From Corynebacterium pseudodiphtheriticum DSM 44287 (GTDB lineage: Bacteria; Actinomycetota; Actinomycetes; Mycobacteriales; Mycobacteriaceae): a stretch of DNA of 64,000 bases. Below are positions 41,613-51,297 of the stretch, in pieces. Both the position numbers and the translations under genes were made by a program. Location: positions 62,001 through 126,000 of the forward strand of contig NZ_JIAH01000008.1 in NCBI RefSeq assembly GCF_000688415.1, in the 5' to 3' direction. The notes beneath the pieces are model-generated. The model was not told the origin of the DNA. It saw only the letters and a list, made by a program, of their open reading frames with translations, and ran no database searches. Every line of letters begins with the position of its first letter. Positions within the stretch are counted from its first letter, which is position 1.

Positions 41613-42851
41613 TTACAGACGCGAAGCGTAGTTCGAGAGGTAGTCAGCATGCACAACCGGACGTTGCATTTCCTCCGGCATGTCTTCGGTCTTCTTACCC
41701 ATGATCGACTTCAACGCCGACGACGAGTAGTTGACCTCGCCACGGCCGACGACCTCAGAATTCGGTCCAACGATATCCACAATTTCACCGGCACGGAATT
41801 CACCATCAACATCGGTGATACCGACTGCCAGCAGCGAATTACCGCCACGAGTAACTGCCTTGAGCGCACCTTCGTCCAAACGCAAAGTTCCACCGGAATC
41901 GGCAGAATAGAGTGCCCAGAATTTCCAAGCGGACAAACGGCGTTCTTCACGAGTGTGGAATACGGTACCAACTCGGGCATCTTCCAACGCCGGGCCAATA
42001 TTATCCGCCGACGTGAGCAGCACCGGCACGCCGCCGCGCGCTGCCAGGCGAGCTGCCGATACTTTCGAGGCCATTCCGCCAGTACCAACCTTGCCGCCGT
42101 CACCAGCGGCAACGCCTTTCAGGTCTTTACCAGTGACAACTTCGTCGACGAAGTTAGCATCTGGCTCCGCCGGATTCTTGTCGTACAAGCCATCGACGTC
42201 GGAAAGCAAAAATAGCGCATCCGCGCCAGTCAAGTGGGCCACGATTGCCGATAGGCGGTCGTTATCACCAAAACGCATTTCGGAGGTCGCCACCGTGTCG
42301 TTTTCATTCACGATCGGTACCGCACGCAAAATACGCAAACGATCGATAGTACGCTGCGCGTTCCGGGTGCGGTCGCGTCGGCCAGCATCCGAGGCAGTCA
42401 ACAAAACCTGCCCGCACGTACGGTTGTAGCGGGCGAAAGAGCGCGACCACTCATAAGCCAAATGCACCTGGCCAACCGCAGCAGCTGCCTGCTTGGTGGC
42501 AAGGTCCTGTGGACGTTCCGTCAAGCCCAGCGGCTTCATGCCAGCGGCGACAGCTCCCGAAGAGACCACAATAACGTCGGAGACTTCCATACGCGCCTGC
42601 AACGCATCAACAATGTGATCGATCTTTTCCGGGGAGACGGAAAAATCATCCGTCAGCGAGGAAGAACCGATCTTGACGACGACGCGCTTGGCTTTCGTAA
42701 TCTGCTCACGCAAAGCAGATTCGTGGCCCATGGCCAAGCTATCTTGTGCTTCTTCCGGCGGATCCGGGAACTTCGCTTCCGGCGAATTATCCTGGTACGG
42801 ATCCAACGGGAGGTGGGCATGAATGTCACGGTCATGGGCGTTGTGAGGCAT
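41613..42851 (-). CDS. proB: Glutamate 5-kinase with N-terminal extension
   Basis: ATG 42849-42851 gives 412 residues. The amino-acid-kinase domain begins near residue 50 ([20 protein letters not shown]), with [18 protein letters not shown] and INENDTVAT-like [20 protein letters not shown], and is followed by a PUA domain ([20 protein letters not shown]). It phosphorylates glutamate as the first proline step. The first 45 residues are His/Asp/Pro-rich and outside the usual family start; an internal start cannot be ruled out, but the first useful Met after that ([10 protein letters not shown]) would also be possible. It follows obg. Confidence 0.94.
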   Translation of the reverse strand: MPHNAHDRDIHAHLPLDPYQDNSPEAKFPDPPEEAQDSLAMGHESALREQITKAKRVVVKIGSSSLTDDFSVSPEKIDHIVDALQARMEVSDVIVVSSGAVAAGMKPLGLTERPQDLATKQAAAAVGQVHLAYEWSRSFARYNRTCGQVLLTASDAGRRDRTRNAQRTIDRLRILRAVPIVNENDTVATSEMRFGDNDRLSAIVAHLTGADALFLLSDVDGLYDKNPAEPDANFVDEVVTGKDLKGVAAGDGGKVGTGGMASKVSAARLAARGGVPVLLTSADNIGPALEDARVGTVFHTREERRLSAWKFWALYSADSGGTLRLDEGALKAVTRGGNSLLAVGITDVDGEFRAGEIVDIVGPNSEVVGRGEVNYSSSALKSIMGKKTEDMPEEMQRPVVHADYLSNYASRL

Positions 42852-42907
42852 ACTGCTTAGTCTACAAAAATCCGCGCGCGATCTCACCCATCACACGATC
42901 TGAATGC

Positions 42908-44437
42908 TTAACCCTGCCAACGCTCGCGATCTGATTGTTCTTCGTCGACGTCTCCATAAACCAGTTCGTCGATCAGGCCGCGTCGCGCCTGCGAAGCACG
43001 CTTACGCTCTGCCGCGGTAGCACGATCCGTGGTTTCCAATCGAGCATCACGTCCACGACCAGCCAAAGTTGGATCGCCGCCGATCATCGGTTCCCACTCG
43101 AAAGTGATCTCGCCGATGGTCACCGGGCAGCCTTCCACCGCGCCTCTGCGGAAAAGCTCTTGTTCCACACCGGCGCGAGCTAAACGGTCAGACAAATAAC
43201 CAATCGCTTCGTCGTTTTCGAAGTCCGTCTGGGAAATCCAACGCTCAATCTTCTTGCCTTCGACGATGAAGCCACCTTCCACCTGTGGGTCTTCGCGCAC
43301 TGTGAAATCAGCATGATGGCCGCCCTGTTTCGCACCACGCCCCATAACAGCCTGCGGGCGGATAACTTCTGGCGCCGGTTTTTCTTCTCCAACTGGGCGC
43401 TCTGCCCGGTCTGCATCCACAATTTCTGCGAGTTTATAGCGCAATGCATCCAAGCCCTGCCGCGCGACAGCTGAGATGATGAACACCGGCCAACCAAACT
43501 GTTCTTCCAGGTCCTCTCTGACAAATTCTGCCAACTCACGGGCTTCTGGCACATCGGCTTTATTAAGCACAATCACTCGTGGGCGTTGCATGATATCGCC
43601 CAAACCTGTGTCTTCTTCCAAAGCATCTTGATATTGCGCTAGTTCATGTTCCAAGGCTTCAATATCCGATACCGGATCACGACCTGGCTCAATAGAAGCT
43701 GTATCGACGATATGGGCTAGTACAGCGGTACGCTCAATGTGGCGCAAAAACTCCAGACCGAGGCCTTTGCCCTGGGAAGCACCGGGAATTAGGCCGGGCA
43801 CATCAGCAATAGTAAATACACTGTCACCAGCAGTAACCACCCCTAGGTTCGGGCTCAAAGTGGTGAATGGATAATCACCAATTTTCGGCTTTGCTGCAGA
43901 CAGAACGGAAATCAGAGACGATTTACCGGCCGACGGGAAACCTACCAGCCCCACTTCGGCAACCGATTTCATTTCTAAAATCAGATCATGTTCCTCCCCG
44001 GGCTCGCCTTTCAGCGCGAAACCGGGCGCTTTCCGGGAGGCATTAGCAAGAGCCGCGTTACCCAGGCCGCCATATCCACCTTCCGCAGCCATGAACCGGG
44101 TGCCAATTGTGGTCAAGTCCGCCAGCATCTCGCCTTTCGCATTGCGCACGACCGTGCCCACGGGCACCTCCAAGACTAAGTCTTGGCCACGCTTACCCTG
44201 GCGATGATCTCCTTCACCGTTGCCGCCGCGTTCTGCCTTGATGTGCGGTCGGAAATGGAAATCTAACAGTGTGTGCACCTGGTTGGAGACTTCCAGGATA
44301 ATGTCGCCACCATGGCCGCCATTACCGCCGTCGGGGCCACCGAGAGGTTTAAATTTTTCGCGGTGCACCGAGGCACAGCCGTGCCCGCCGTCGCCTGCAG
44401 ATAGGTGCAGGGTTACTCGATCGATAAAACGAGACAT
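42908..44437 (-). CDS. obg: GTPase Obg/CgtA
   Basis: This 509-residue GTPase has the glycine-rich Obg fold (residues 1-158, [20 protein letters not shown]), the G domain with [19 protein letters not shown] and [20 protein letters not shown] and NKAD, and a C-terminal OCT domain (about 350-430) plus a charged tail. Obg acts in 50S assembly and stress control. It lies downstream of rplU and rpmA, the nearly universal order. A strong terminator at 44492 separates it from rpmA, so it likely has its own promoter in the 44438-44490 gap. Confidence 0.97.
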   Translation of the reverse strand: MSRFIDRVTLHLSAGDGGHGCASVHREKFKPLGGPDGGNGGHGGDIILEVSNQVHTLLDFHFRPHIKAERGGNGEGDHRQGKRGQDLVLEVPVGTVVRNAKGEMLADLTTIGTRFMAAEGGYGGLGNAALANASRKAPGFALKGEPGEEHDLILEMKSVAEVGLVGFPSAGKSSLISVLSAAKPKIGDYPFTTLSPNLGVVTAGDSVFTIADVPGLIPGASQGKGLGLEFLRHIERTAVLAHIVDTASIEPGRDPVSDIEALEHELAQYQDALEEDTGLGDIMQRPRVIVLNKADVPEARELAEFVREDLEEQFGWPVFIISAVARQGLDALRYKLAEIVDADRAERPVGEEKPAPEVIRPQAVMGRGAKQGGHHADFTVREDPQVEGGFIVEGKKIERWISQTDFENDEAIGYLSDRLARAGVEQELFRRGAVEGCPVTIGEITFEWEPMIGGDPTLAGRGRDARLETTDRATAAERKRASQARRGLIDELVYGDVDEEQSDRERWQG

Positions 44438-44491
44438 GGCGCGGGCCCTTTCTAGAAAAATGTTGGCGGTGCGTTAGACCATTATTTAAGC

Positions 44492-44530
44492 AAAAAACGC
44501 GCAGCCCCACATTCAGGTGGGAACTGCGCG
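44492..44530 (-). terminator. Intrinsic terminator after rpmA
   Basis: On the minus strand CGCGCAG, two mismatched bases and CCCAC pair with GTGGG and CTGCGCG (44498-44530), followed by six T (44492-44497). A smaller hairpin GGAACC/GGTTCC lies just upstream at 44533-44549. Confidence 0.93.
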
Positions 44531-44568
44531 TTGGAACCGTGTCGGTTCCGACGAGAAGCTCAGGCTAT

Positions 44569-44847
44569 TTATGCGCTGGCTTCTGCGGCTACTTCTTGTG
44601 CCGGAACGATGTTGACGACCCGACGTCCGCGCTTAACACCGAAGCTGACGGATCCAGCTTCGAGAGCGAACAAGGTATCATCGCCACCACGGCCGACGTT
44701 CTCACCTGGGTGGAACTTGGTGCCACGCTGGCGAACGATGATCTCACCAGCGTTCACTTTCTGTCCGCCGAATCGCTTAACGCCGAGACGCTTGGCCTCG
44801 GAATCGCGACCGTTCGAGGTGGACGATGCGCCCTTCTTGTGTGCCAT
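44569..44847 (-). CDS. rpmA: 50S ribosomal protein L27
   Basis: The 92-residue protein begins [20 protein letters not shown] and continues [20 protein letters not shown], the full L27 pattern including the flexible N-terminus that reaches the peptidyl-transferase centre. There is no cleavable Firmicutes-type N-terminal extension. It follows rplU by 20 bases and is closed by the terminator at 44492. The short Ala/Glu-rich C-terminal tail is common in actinobacteria. Confidence 0.97.
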   Translation of the reverse strand: MAHKKGASSTSNGRDSEAKRLGVKRFGGQKVNAGEIIVRQRGTKFHPGENVGRGGDDTLFALEAGSVSFGVKRGRRVVNIVPAQEVAAEASA

Positions 44848-44867
44848 TGTGCTATCCCCTTAGTGCT

Positions 44868-45173
44868 TTACTTAATTCCGGTGATCTTGACGACGGTCAG
44901 TGGCTGACGGTGGCCCTGACGACGCTTGTAACCAGTTTTGTTCTTGTACTTCAGGATCCGGATTTTTGGACCCTTGGTCTGTTCTACGATTTCAGCGTTG
45001 ACAGATACACCGCTGAGCTCATCAGCCTTGGTCTTGACGGTTGCGCCATCGGCGAGCAGAACCGGGGTAAGAGCCACGGCATCGCCTGGCTCGCCCTCAA
45101 GCTTCTCAACCTTGACGAGGTCACCTTCAGCAACCTTGTACTGCTTTCCGCCGGTCTTGACGATCGCGTACAT
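44868..45173 (-). CDS. rplU: 50S ribosomal protein L21
   Basis: The 101-residue protein reads [29 protein letters not shown]-like [20 protein letters not shown] and ends [20 protein letters not shown], as L21 does. It binds 23S rRNA with L20. It begins the rplU-rpmA unit; the promoter should lie in the 242-base gap after RNase E. In many bacteria this leader is bound by an L21-related regulatory RNA structure, but no such motif was recognised here. Confidence 0.97.
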   Translation of the reverse strand: MYAIVKTGGKQYKVAEGDLVKVEKLEGEPGDAVALTPVLLADGATVKTKADELSGVSVNAEIVEQTKGPKIRILKYKNKTGYKRRQGHRQPLTVVKITGIK

Positions 45174-45303
45174 GGAGGGTTACCCCTTATCTATACTCGA
45201 CTCGGAACATACCCACCGCACACTGCCAAACAGCCGCGGTGCGTAAGCCCCAAGATGGACTTTAATTACTTAAGCGTTACTTGCCACGCTATCCATGTGC
45301 CAA

Positions 45304-45333
45304 CTAGATAGCCACCTAGATACGGCTATCTAG
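45304..45333. other. 10-bp inverted repeat between rne and rplU
   Basis: CTAGATAGCC (45304-45313) and GGCTATCTAG (45324-45333) are perfect complements with a 10-base loop that contains a third CTAGATA-like copy. It may be a transcript 3' structure for rne or part of the rplU leader; no T-tract follows. The rest of 45174-45415 shows nothing recognisable. Confidence 0.45.
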
Positions 45334-45415
45334 CAGCTGTCTGGATAATGATGCGCAGGCTCATAACAGCGACTGTCCAAGACTACCGTGCACACACCCA
45401 AAAAGACAAACCCAA

Positions 45416-48400
45416 CTATTTCTTTACTGGGCGTCGCACAACCCGACGCCGCCGTGTGCTTTTGCGCACAGCCGCGTCTTTAGCACTGTGTTGATGTTTC
45501 TCACCACCGGTGCGGTGCGTGCTATCACTCGCGTCGCCAGCCTGCTGCTGCGTCGCTGTCGCCTGCGAGTCATCGCCTGATTGGGAAGCCACCGCAGAAA
45601 TCCGCCGCACTACTCGACGACGCTTCATAGACTTACGCACTGCCTCCTCAGCAGCCCCTACAGCCCCTGCTGTTTCTGTAGCCTGTGCAACTGTGTCCTC
45701 GTGCTCCTTGCGGTTCGTGAGGATTCTCTTGGTCGGCGCTGTCTGATTGCTTCCCTGGGTGTCATCCCACCGGAAATCCGCCCTGCGCGGACGGTGATCA
45801 GAACGGGAATTACCACGAGTACGACGGCGGCGGCGCGGACTGGACTCAAACTCTGCAACCGCTTTCTCGTAGGCGTTCTTATCACCTACAGGTTGCGTGT
45901 CTCCGACGTTTTGCTTCTCAGCGCCGTTCTTTGCCTCAGCGCTGTTTTTTGCCTCAGTGTCGATTTGTTTCTCAGCGACGTTACGTGTCTTAGCGCCATC
46001 TTGTGCGGCAACCGAAGCTTGCGACACAACATCATGAGCACGCTTGTTCCTACGATTCTTGCCACGCTTAGCACGGCCAGATTTCGCCGAGCCAGTTGTT
46101 GGCTCATCCGAACGATCCGAAGTTCGAGCCTTTGGCTGTTGCTTGCCAATCACGCTAGCCGCCAAATTTTCAAATTCTGCGGCTGCAGCACGCTCTCGTT
46201 CGCGTTTGCTCTTCGGGCTCTCGTCCTCATGCACGTCTACTGAAGTCGACGCAGTCACGTCCTCATCATCAGCCGCATCCGCATCATCACTTGCGCTAGC
46301 ACCATCCGCGCTAGCGTCAGAGCCTGCCAACAGTACGCGATCACGACCATAGCCATTGTCTGGCTCATGATCGTGCGCCTGTGCCGCAATTTCGGCCTGT
46401 TTCATGGCATCAACAGGATCACTGTTGATCAGCACTCCCCTGCCCGAACACGTCGGGCAGTCTGCCGCATAAGCTTCCAATAAGCCGGTACCAATACGCT
46501 TTCGGGTAAGCTGCACCAAACCTAAGCTGGTGACTTCCGAAACTTGATGACGGCTACGATCCGAAGTCAAACGCTCTTTCAACCGACGCAACACCAGATC
46601 CTGGTTTTCTTCCAAGATCATGTCAATGAAGTCAATGACAATCATGCCACCCAAATCTCGCAAACGGATCTGGCGCACAATTTCGTCTACAGCTTCCAAG
46701 TTATTGCGCGTGACAGTCTCCTCCAGGTTACCGCCCTTGCGCTTACCAGTGAATTTCCCGGTATTAACGTCAATAACGATCATCGCTTCCGTCCGGTCGA
46801 TGACCAACGAACCACCGGATGGCAACGGCACATTACGCGACAAGGCCACTTGGATCTGTTCATCAATGTGATATGCAGTAAAGGAATCCTGGTCGTTGAA
46901 AGCCTTTGGGTCGTGCTTTGTAATTCGCTTCAACAAATCCGGAGCCACGGACTTCACATAGGAGTAAATGACTTCATAGGCCCGATCACCGTCGACAATG
47001 AGCTCAGTGTAGTCCTCGTTAAACAGATCGCGAACCACCTTGACCAGCATATCTGGTTCTTCGAAGAGAGTTACTGGCTCGGTTGATGCAGACTGCATCT
47101 CATCTTCCATGCGCTGCTTAATATGCAGCCACTGGTTGTGCATGCGGTCCACATCAGCAGCAATGGCACGCTCCGGCACGCCTTCGGCAGCCGTGCGGAT
47201 GATCGTGCCACCATCTTCCGGTACGACGCGCTCCAACATGTCTTTCAAGCGTTTCCGCTCTTCCGCCGGAAGTTTCCGTGAAATCCCAGCATTACGCCCG
47301 CCTGGCACATACACCAGGTACCGGCCAGAAAACGAGATATGCGCGGTCAGACGCGCGCCCTTATGGCCCAACGGGTCTTTCATGACCTGCACCAACACTT
47401 GGTCGCCAGGCTTCAAGGCCGCTTCAATACGACGCTGGTGTCCGCTGAGGCCGCGTGCTTTCCAATCAACTTCCCCGGCATAAAGGACTGCATTGCGTCC
47501 CTGCCCAATATCGATGAACGCTGCTTCCATGTTGCGTAACACGTTTTCGACGCGACCCAGGTAGATATTTCCGATCATGGAGCCTTGGTTTTCCGCATTG
47601 ACAAAATGCTCGACCAACACGTCGTCTTCGAGCAGACCGAGTTGAGTAACCGTACCTGGCCCGTCCATGCGTGGACGCTCGCAGACAACCATTTTGCGCG
47701 TGATCGCTGCTCGACGCTCTTGGAATTCACTTTCGGAAACTATGCGTTCTGTCTTGCGGCTTTCTTCCCGCAGCTCGTTGCGACGACGGCGCTGTGCTTC
47801 CAGACGGTCGGAGCCGCGCAAACCACGTGGCTCGTCAATCTTTTCGACGGTGTGCTTGTTGTCCGCAGCTTTGTCTTTATTTTTGGCATCACCGGTGTTT
47901 TTCGCGTCACCAGAATTTTTTGCGTCGCCGGAATTTTTTGTGCTGGCAACTGCTTCTTCGACACTGCCTTGTGAACCTTCGTTCGAGGACTCCTGGGCAC
48001 TCTCATCAAAACCGCCGTCTTTCTGGGAAGCGACGTTGCTTCCAGCAACATGGCGATTATCATCACCCTGATCAGCGTCAGCAGTCTGCACCGATTGCGC
48101 GCTACCACGCCCACGCGATCCGCCACGGCGACCACGGCGGCGTCGACCGCGGGAATTAGTGCTGCTCCCACCGCGATTATTCGCGGAGTTGTCGTTACGC
48201 ACCGCGTCATCACCCGTTAGGCCATCACCCGTTAGATCATCGTTGCCCGCTAAGTCATCTCCCACCAAATCATCGGAAGCGACTGAGTTGGATGAATGAG
48301 CCGTCGCATCGCTTGCTGCGGTCCGCGCACCATTTCTCCTTACACCGCGCGAGGTTTTTCCAGCACGGTTACGTCCCCGGTTATCGCCGTTTTCTTCAGG

Positions 48401-49012
48401 TGCACCGGTTGCATCCTCGGCTTCTTCCGTAGCGGCGATGATGTCGTCAATCTCAGATTCGGCAACGTCCGGACCAACGTCCGGTGCACGGAATACCGGA
48501 ACGTAGACATTCATCCTCGGTTCTGCTGGGGCGGGCACATTCGGAGCTGGCTCAGGCTCATCAGCTACCGAAATGTTTGGCAGATCCGCAGCAACTTTTT
48601 GCACGATCTGGTTAATTTCATTTTCCACGTTTTTGCGCACCCGGTGGCGCAATTTCTCTTCCGCTTCGTGGTCTAGCGTCGAATCTGTTTGCTTTGGTTG
48701 CTGCGCTTTCTTGCCATGCGTATTTTCGCTCTTATCGGCCGTTTTGCCTTCGGCTTCGCTCTGTTCAGCCTTGCCAGCTGTGCCCGAATCGGCTTTGCCT
48801 TTGCTCGCGATATAATCCAGTACGGCAGTGACCTCGTCCGGTGCCACATTCGACTGGGCACGCTTAGAAATCTGCAAATCCGCTAAAACTCCAATGAGCT
48901 CCCGCGAACTCAACCCTAGATTTTTCGCCAACGTATACACGCGGGTCTTTTCCGGCCATGCCGCGCTTGTCAGCGTCGAAGCTTTTTCAATTGTCTCTTT
49001 GGTGAAATTCAC
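45416..49012 (-). CDS. rne: Ribonuclease E/G with IF2_N-like domain
   Basis: GTG at 49010-49012, ten bases after AGGAG, gives 1198 residues. An IF2_N-like domain (YTLAKNLGLSSRELIGVLAD) comes first, then a long disordered acidic and Arg/Gly-rich region to about residue 430. The RNase E/G core follows: S1 domain (GNIYLGRVENVLRNMEAAFI), catalytic DNase-like part with MIVIDVNTGKFTGKR and GGMIVIDFIDM (the two Asp groups), and the zinc link CPTCSGRGVLI. A basic, repeat-rich C-terminal tail closes it. It initiates mRNA decay and processes 5S and 16S rRNA. The tails contain in-frame repeats such as KNSGDA copies, which probably bind partner proteins or RNA. Confidence 0.95.
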   Translation of the reverse strand: MNFTKETIEKASTLTSAAWPEKTRVYTLAKNLGLSSRELIGVLADLQISKRAQSNVAPDEVTAVLDYIASKGKADSGTAGKAEQSEAEGKTADKSENTHGKKAQQPKQTDSTLDHEAEEKLRHRVRKNVENEINQIVQKVAADLPNISVADEPEPAPNVPAPAEPRMNVYVPVFRAPDVGPDVAESEIDDIIAATEEAEDATGAPEENGDNRGRNRAGKTSRGVRRNGARTAASDATAHSSNSVASDDLVGDDLAGNDDLTGDGLTGDDAVRNDNSANNRGGSSTNSRGRRRRGRRGGSRGRGSAQSVQTADADQGDDNRHVAGSNVASQKDGGFDESAQESSNEGSQGSVEEAVASTKNSGDAKNSGDAKNTGDAKNKDKAADNKHTVEKIDEPRGLRGSDRLEAQRRRRNELREESRKTERIVSESEFQERRAAITRKMVVCERPRMDGPGTVTQLGLLEDDVLVEHFVNAENQGSMIGNIYLGRVENVLRNMEAAFIDIGQGRNAVLYAGEVDWKARGLSGHQRRIEAALKPGDQVLVQVMKDPLGHKGARLTAHISFSGRYLVYVPGGRNAGISRKLPAEERKRLKDMLERVVPEDGGTIIRTAAEGVPERAIAADVDRMHNQWLHIKQRMEDEMQSASTEPVTLFEEPDMLVKVVRDLFNEDYTELIVDGDRAYEVIYSYVKSVAPDLLKRITKHDPKAFNDQDSFTAYHIDEQIQVALSRNVPLPSGGSLVIDRTEAMIVIDVNTGKFTGKRKGGNLEETVTRNNLEAVDEIVRQIRLRDLGGMIVIDFIDMILEENQDLVLRRLKERLTSDRSRHQVSEVTSLGLVQLTRKRIGTGLLEAYAADCPTCSGRGVLINSDPVDAMKQAEIAAQAHDHEPDNGYGRDRVLLAGSDASADGASASDDADAADDEDVTASTSVDVHEDESPKSKRERERAAAAEFENLAASVIGKQQPKARTSDRSDEPTTGSAKSGRAKRGKNRRNKRAHDVVSQASVAAQDGAKTRNVAEKQIDTEAKNSAEAKNGAEKQNVGDTQPVGDKNAYEKAVAEFESSPRRRRRTRGNSRSDHRPRRADFRWDDTQGSNQTAPTKRILTNRKEHEDTVAQATETAGAVGAAEEAVRKSMKRRRVVRRISAVASQSGDDSQATATQQQAGDASDSTHRTGGEKHQHSAKDAAVRKSTRRRRVVRRPVKK

Positions 49013-49309
49013 CGTTATCTTTTCTCCTGAGCTCGTCTTAAACCCCGGGCGCAGCCACCTGGCCGCTGCCGCGCAGGGCATCGAAAATATTCAAATATAA
49101 AGCCCACACCGGGCTCGTCATACAAAAACTGTGTGCCGTAACGTTCTTCCAACCGCACTCGCGGGAACAACACAGTTGGCATTATGTCACAGAATTCTTG
49201 CCGACGGATAGCCGCAAAGCACAACTTCGCCCACAGTTTCCTCCCGCTAGCTGCGTGCCATCTGAACAATCGAACTCGGCAACTCGGCGATTTTGATTAA
49301 AATAAGGAC

Positions 49310-50035
49310 ATGCTCAGTAGAAAGGGTCACCACCGTTCGATAACTACACAACTGCTTTTCAACGCTGGCGCCGCCGTGCCCGCAGGGCTTGGTTATTCGT
49401 TGCTACTGCACGAGCACTGGTTAGCAGCGGTACTCTGCTTCGCCTGTGCCATCGGATCCGGTGTCTGGCTGTTCCATGATTACCTAGTCTCCGTTTCCAC
49501 CGAGGAATACCGGGACACCGATTACACCCCGCAGCAAAAACTCATGCTGTACCTTCCAATATTCCCGTGGAGTGTCATTCTGCCGCTGCCAATCGCCCAG
49601 TTAGACGGCGTTCTTCATCCAGCTGCCTCCATTGCGGTGACGGCGGCGGTGGCGACCATCGGCTTTGCTTTCCAGATCCTCGGCACCAATATCGGTCCGC
49701 GTCGCGTCGGCAAGCGTCGAATCCAACAGGCCCTGCGGAAAAGCGATATGGAAGAAATCACCAGCGAGCGACTCGAACTGGTCGCACGCCATCCGAAGGT
49801 ACTGCGGGACCTGGCGGCCGTCGGAGCCGGGGATAATGTGTTCGTCATGGTCGCAGAATTTGCGGGCGCCATCCACCGGGACACCGATGAAGTGATCACT
49901 GAACTGGAAGCATTGCGGAAAGCGCACCTGGTCGAGGCCAAGAAAATTACCGTGCGCGAGCAGCCGCACAAGTGGCAATATAGCTTAACCCCCACCGGTA
50001 TTCAGTGCTTGCAGCACTACCAGCAGGGGCGTTAG
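49310..50035 (+). CDS. Membrane protein with C-terminal winged-helix-like domain
   Basis: The 241-residue protein has four hydrophobic segments in the first 135 residues (LLFNAGAAVPAGLGYSLLLH, WLAAVLCFACAIGSGVWLFH, YLPIFPWSVILPLPIAQ, ASIAVTAAVATIGFAFQI) and then a soluble C-terminal part resembling a winged helix of MarR/PadR type (VLRDLAAVGAGDNVFVMVAE, EALRKAHLVEAKKI, YSLTPTGIQCLQHY). I do not recognise the family. The combination suggests a membrane-bound DNA-binding regulator, which is inference. It is divergent from rne; the gap 49013-49309 shows no other gene. Confidence 0.7.
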   Translation: MLSRKGHHRSITTQLLFNAGAAVPAGLGYSLLLHEHWLAAVLCFACAIGSGVWLFHDYLVSVSTEEYRDTDYTPQQKLMLYLPIFPWSVILPLPIAQLDGVLHPAASIAVTAAVATIGFAFQILGTNIGPRRVGKRRIQQALRKSDMEEITSERLELVARHPKVLRDLAAVGAGDNVFVMVAEFAGAIHRDTDEVITELEALRKAHLVEAKKITVREQPHKWQYSLTPTGIQCLQHYQQGR

Positions 50036-50174
50036 CGAAGTTCAGTGTTACAGGGGATTGCGGTTGCGCTCCCGCTAGCACGGGGTTTGTTAGCACGGGG
50101 GTGAGCAGCGCTCAGCGCCACCCTTGGCATAGACGCTGGCGGCAATCCCTAGCTACGGTCATGTGTCTTTTTTA

Positions 50175-50216
50175 CAAATAGTGCTACGAAATCGCCGGTT
50201 TTGCGGCCACTATTTG
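50175..50216. other. 9-bp inverted repeat downstream of the membrane protein gene
   Basis: CAAATAGTG (50175-50183) and CACTATTTG (50208-50216) are exact complements separated by 24 bases that contain a GCCG/CGGC inner stem. It lies between convergent genes and could end either transcript. T-runs flank it on the left (TTTTTT near 50168-50173), so termination in the leftward direction is plausible. Confidence 0.5.
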
Positions 50217-50275
50217 CAAAATTCGCACATAAACTGCGTCGGGTTATATAAGTGCACGGAACGAACACACCGAGT

Positions 50276-50365
50276 GGATACAGATTCTTGGAACCGGAAC
50301 CCACTGGTTACAGATCCTTGGAACCAGATCCCGCTGCTTACAGGTTCGGGAACCAGATCCCGATC
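50276..50365. repeat. Degenerate 30-bp tandem repeat spanning the ndk stop
   Basis: Three units begin at 50276, 50306 and 50336, sharing a TACAG, TTGGAACC and CCC core. The third contains the ndk stop codon (TAA at 50338-50340) and the final codons of ndk. The array therefore looks like tandem copies of the 3' end of the gene placed after its stop. Confidence 0.88.
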
Positions 50366-50748
50366 TCGCGCTCTGCGGATTCTGGGGAATCAGAACCGTG
50401 GACGACGTTTTCTGCAACGGACAACGCAAAATCACCGCGGATGGTGCCCGGGGTGGCCTTGCCGACGGGATCGGTGCCGCCAGCCAGCTGGCGCCATGCG
50501 TCAATGGCGCGGTCGCCTTCCACGATGCCAGCGATCAAGGGCGCGGAAGTGATGAAATCCACCAGCTCACCGAAAAATGGCTTATCGGCGTGCTCAGCGT
50601 AGTGCTTTTCTGCGGTTTCACGGTCTGCCACACGCAAATCGAGTTCTGCCAGACGCAGTCCCTTGCGCTCAATGCGGGAGATGATCTCTCCCACGTGGCC
50701 ATTCTGTACACCGTCAGGTTTGATCAAAATCAGAGTACGTTCAGTCAT
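50338..50748 (-). CDS. ndk: Nucleoside diphosphate kinase
   Basis: This 136-residue enzyme equilibrates nucleoside di- and triphosphates by a phospho-His intermediate. [20 protein letters not shown] starts it, and [20 protein letters not shown] gives the active-site His and flanking region; [16 protein letters not shown] ends it. Length is normal. It lies downstream of DUF4233, folC and valS, the usual actinobacterial order. The final codons are duplicated downstream in a 30-bp repeat array. Confidence 0.96.
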   Translation of the reverse strand: MTERTLILIKPDGVQNGHVGEIISRIERKGLRLAELDLRVADRETAEKHYAEHADKPFFGELVDFITSAPLIAGIVEGDRAIDAWRQLAGGTDPVGKATPGTIRGDFALSVAENVVHGSDSPESAEREIGIWFPNL

Positions 50749-50841
50749 GGTCTCTAGTTTACAACTTGTTTCAATGAAAACTTCTTCGGTCTAGCACTTC
50801 CCAGCCGACACCAACCCCCGGAAATTCCACGACTAGCGCAG

Positions 50842-51297
50842 CTAGTCTGTACCCAAATGCTGAGTGGTTAGCAAGCCACGCCGCATGCGTTCCAACAACA
50901 TCGAGCGCAAATACAGCATGAACGCCCAGACAGCAATGAACAACAGCATGATGACGCCAATGGACCAGTGGATGAAAAACGTCAACAACCCGAGCGCTTG
51001 CAGCACCAGAATCATGGGGATAGCCCAGGACTTGCGCACGAAAAAGACTGCGAGCACATGCAAAGCCCCGAGCACCGTTACCGCGACCCAGTTCGGCGTC
51101 GTCCAATACACGCCACCATCAATTTTTAAAATGACGGTAAGACCCAAAAAGATGCTGATCGCTTGCATGATCAGCGTGCCCGACATCATGCCGGCCAACC
51201 CACGCATGGGGTCTTTTACCGGCGCTTTGCCCGGGCCCAATGGGCCGTACTCGGCAGCGTGGCGGTTATTGTCGTGGCGGGAAGTCTGATCTGTCAC
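50842..51297 (-). CDS. DUF4233 membrane protein
   Basis: This 151-residue protein has a soluble start (about 30 residues) and four membrane segments (LAGMMSGTLIMQAISIFLGL, WVAVTVLGALHVLAVFFV, WAIPMILVLQALGLLTFFIH, WSIGVIMLLFIAVWAFMLYL), ending in a basic tail. It is the DUF4233 family that lies between folC and ndk throughout actinobacteria. Function is unknown. It overlaps folC by four bases, so the two are translationally coupled. Confidence 0.9.
   Translation of the reverse strand: MTDQTSRHDNNRHAAEYGPLGPGKAPVKDPMRGLAGMMSGTLIMQAISIFLGLTVILKIDGGVYWTTPNWVAVTVLGALHVLAVFFVRKSWAIPMILVLQALGLLTFFIHWSIGVIMLLFIAVWAFMLYLRSMLLERMRRGLLTTQHLGTD

Noticed and set aside
50276-50365. Possible CRISPR-like direct repeats
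   Set aside because: Units are contiguous without spacers, diverged from each other and overlap the ndk stop. No cas genes are present.
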